Source: Actinomycetota bacterium (GTDB lineage: Bacteria; Actinomycetota; Acidimicrobiia; Acidimicrobiales; Ilumatobacteraceae). From it: a stretch of 6,523 nt of DNA. The notes beneath the pieces are model-generated. The model was given only the letters and a program-made list of their open reading frames with translations. It was not told the DNA's origin and did not search any database. A program made the position numbers and the translations under genes. Location: NCBI GenBank assembly GCA_005801025.1, contig SYDZ01000184.1, positions 1 through 6,523 on the forward strand. The letters run 5' to 3'. This document shows positions 5,183 to 6,523 of this stretch, in pieces. Each line of letters begins with the position of its first letter. Within the stretch, counting starts at the first letter, position 1.

Positions 5183-5796
5183 TGGGTGATTGCGTCAGCA
5201 ATGGTGTGAGCCTCAGCAAGATCATGAGTGACAAGTAAGGCAGTGGTCTTGGACGTCTGCAGTATCTGTCGCAGATCAGTTGCTAAACGGTCGTGCAGTT
5301 CATCGTCAAGTCCAGTCAGGGGTTCGTCCAGTAACAGCACCAGTGGTTTGGGGGCTAAAGCCCGCGCCAGGGCCACTCGTTTGGCCTGCCCGCCAGACAA
5401 AGTGGAGACCGATTGTTGCGAGTGTTCCGCGAGCCCCACAAGATTCAATAATTCCTCGCAGCGCGCAGCGATTGCTGATCGACTGTGATGAGCCATCTTT
5501 AATCCGAAAGCCACATTATTGAAAACGTTGAGATGCGTAAAGAGCTGATTGTCTTGAAAGACCAGGCCGACAGAGCGCAGGTGTGTGGGTGTAGCGCTGA
5601 CATTGACTCCACTGATCAGGATTTCCCCATGACGTGCAACGAGTAATCCAGCGGTGAGTCGTAACAAAGTGGATTTTCCTGAACCTGAAGGTCCGACGAT
5701 CGCCATGGTCTGTCCACTTGCTACTTCAAGAGAGAGGTCATTCAGTAATTCTCGCTCGTTATAAGAAAATGAGAGGTGGCGAATTGACAGGCTCAT
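5158..5796 (-). CDS. ABC importer ATPase, ThiQ/FbpC-like
   Basis: This 212-residue cytoplasmic ATPase drives the importer whose permease precedes it. Motifs are complete: Walker A GPSGSGKS (35-42), Q-loop Gln81 in VFQDNQLF, signature LSGGQ (133-137), Walker B LVLLLDEP with Asp157 and Glu158, D-loop TGLD (161-164) and switch His191. It consists of the nucleotide-binding domain only: the C-terminal regulatory domain of PotA, FbpC or MalK (making those about 350 residues) is absent, as in ThiQ (about 230 residues). The ATG overlaps the permease TGA (ATGA) with no separate ribosome binding site, so the two are co-translated. The last codons form one arm of the hairpin at 5146-5182. Candidate substrates by subfamily are thiamine, ferric iron or a small oxyanion; the sequence alone does not choose, and the binding protein is outside the window. 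Confidence 0.92.
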   Translation of the reverse strand: MSLSIRHLSFSYNERELLNDLSLEVASGQTMAIVGPSGSGKSTLLRLTAGLLVARHGEILISGVNVSATPTHLRSVGLVFQDNQLFTHLNVFNNVAFGLKMAHHSRSAIAARCEELLNLVGLAEHSQQSVSTLSGGQAKRVALARALAPKPLVLLLDEPLTGLDDELHDRLATDLRQILQTSKTTALLVTHDLAEAHTIADAITHIPSAHRQ

Positions 5797-6523
5797 GAGT
5801 ACGAACGCCGATCAACGCTGATGACCAAAAGACCCGTGATGAAGATCAATAAAGTCGCCGCAGCCATGCCGGTGCTACGCGGAATATCGCCTGCACGACT
5901 AAAAAGATTGGCGATTGAAATCGGCAAGGTTGAGGAATTGCGGCGAGTGAGAAAACTGGTTGCCCCAAACTCGCCTAAGGACATGGCAAGAGAAAATGCC
6001 ACTCCAGTTGCCAGGGCAGGGCGGAGGAGAGGTAGATCAATGTTTAGCCAGCGTCGCCACGGACTGGCGCCTAAGGTTTCTGCCGCGTGACGGAGATCGG
6101 GTGGAATGACGCTCCCTATTGCAATCGTGGCCCGCATGACGAATGGCAGTGCGATGGCGGCGTGAACGAGAGGAATCAACAGGCGACTTGAGCGAAAATC
6201 AAATGGCGCTCGGTCATAGGTAATGAGGATTGCTAAGCCGAGAACAACGGGAGATGTTGAGAGTGGTAGGACGACGGCGGTGTGGATCCAATGCCGTCGG
6301 GCGAAGGCCGTGGCTGCCATTCCAATGGGCACTGCAATGGCTGTAGCAGCAAGTGCGTAGACCAACGAAGTCGCAAGTGATGAGGGCAAGTCAATGTCCA
6401 GACCGCGTATATCTTGTAGACCGAAAAGAACTTTCCAACCCGTCAAACTCCACGAATCACGAGTATGTAAGGAAGAAAAAATGAGAGCTCCGAGTGGTGC
6501 GGTAAATGCTGCTGTGGTGAAAA
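5793..6523 (-). CDS. ABC importer permease, C-terminal half of a ThiP/FbpB-type two-domain protein (partial)
   Basis: The frame runs without a stop to the right edge (242 codons visible), so the true start is outside. A TTG at 6446 could be taken as start but is not convincing: upstream codons continue in frame and encode a hydrophobic segment (TAAFTAPLGALIFSSL) before a linker containing GWKVLFG. The visible part has about six membrane segments and the permease EAA loop HAAETLGASPWRRWLNIDLPLL, which docks on the ATPase. A hydrophobic segment, a linker with W, then a SLATSLVYALAAT helix matches the middle of ThiP/FbpB proteins, where two permease domains are fused in about 500-550 residues; so this is probably the second domain. 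FGATSFL after the EAA loop is also typical of that group. The TGA stop overlaps the ATPase ATG. Confidence 0.88.
   Translation of the reverse strand, partial: FTTAAFTAPLGALIFSSLHTRDSWSLTGWKVLFGLQDIRGLDIDLPSSLATSLVYALAATAIAVPIGMAATAFARRHWIHTAVVLPLSTSPVVLGLAILITYDRAPFDFRSSRLLIPLVHAAIALPFVMRATIAIGSVIPPDLRHAAETLGASPWRRWLNIDLPLLRPALATGVAFSLAMSLGEFGATSFLTRRNSSTLPISIANLFSRAGDIPRSTGMAAATLLIFITGLLVISVDRRSYS

Noticed and set aside
5793..6446. Complete single-domain permease starting at TTG 6446
   Set aside because: The frame stays open to the window edge and the upstream codons encode a hydrophobic segment and linker typical of the middle of two-domain permeases.

Overview
This window looks like a piece of a compact actinobacterial chromosome. 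The main pointer is a protein of the mycothiol-dependent maleylpyruvate isomerase family (884-1561), because mycothiol is an actinobacterial thiol. A candidate WXG-type small helical protein and start codons with weak or no Shine-Dalgarno sequence fit the same picture. Base composition is about half G+C by eye, low for an actinomycete. Only about 169 of 6523 bases (2.6%) lie between genes, and three same-strand gene pairs share an ATGA stop/start overlap. That resembles streamlined, possibly planktonic, actinobacteria, but the lineage is inferred and cannot be fixed from this sequence alone.

Left half, plus strand (1-3183). The end of an upstream reading frame overlaps a FecE/BtuD-type ABC ATPase (23-808) of an iron-siderophore, heme or cobalamin importer. 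After a 75-base gap holding a short direct repeat and a possible promoter comes the mycothiol-dependent isomerase-family protein. It overlaps the start of a CopC-CopD fusion (1558-3183), a membrane copper protein whose predicted mature N-terminus is a copper-binding histidine. The theme is metal uptake and handling.

Right half, minus strand (6523 down to 3180). In transcription order: the C-terminal half of a two-domain ThiP/FbpB-type ABC permease, cut by the window edge; its ATPase, overlapping it by ATGA; a strong 13-bp hairpin formed from the last codons of the ATPase gene; a GNAT acetyltransferase; a 65-residue helical hairpin protein with a W-x-G turn; and a 411-residue protein of unknown function whose start lies 5 bases after the stop of the small protein. 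The last two look like a co-translated pair and are the least explained part of the window.

The two halves converge at 3180-3183, where the stop codons of the CopC-CopD gene and the 411-residue protein overlap in the four bases CTAA. There is no room for a terminator between them. I saw no RNA gene, insertion sequence, CRISPR array or phage gene, and no gene-free stretch longer than 75 bases.
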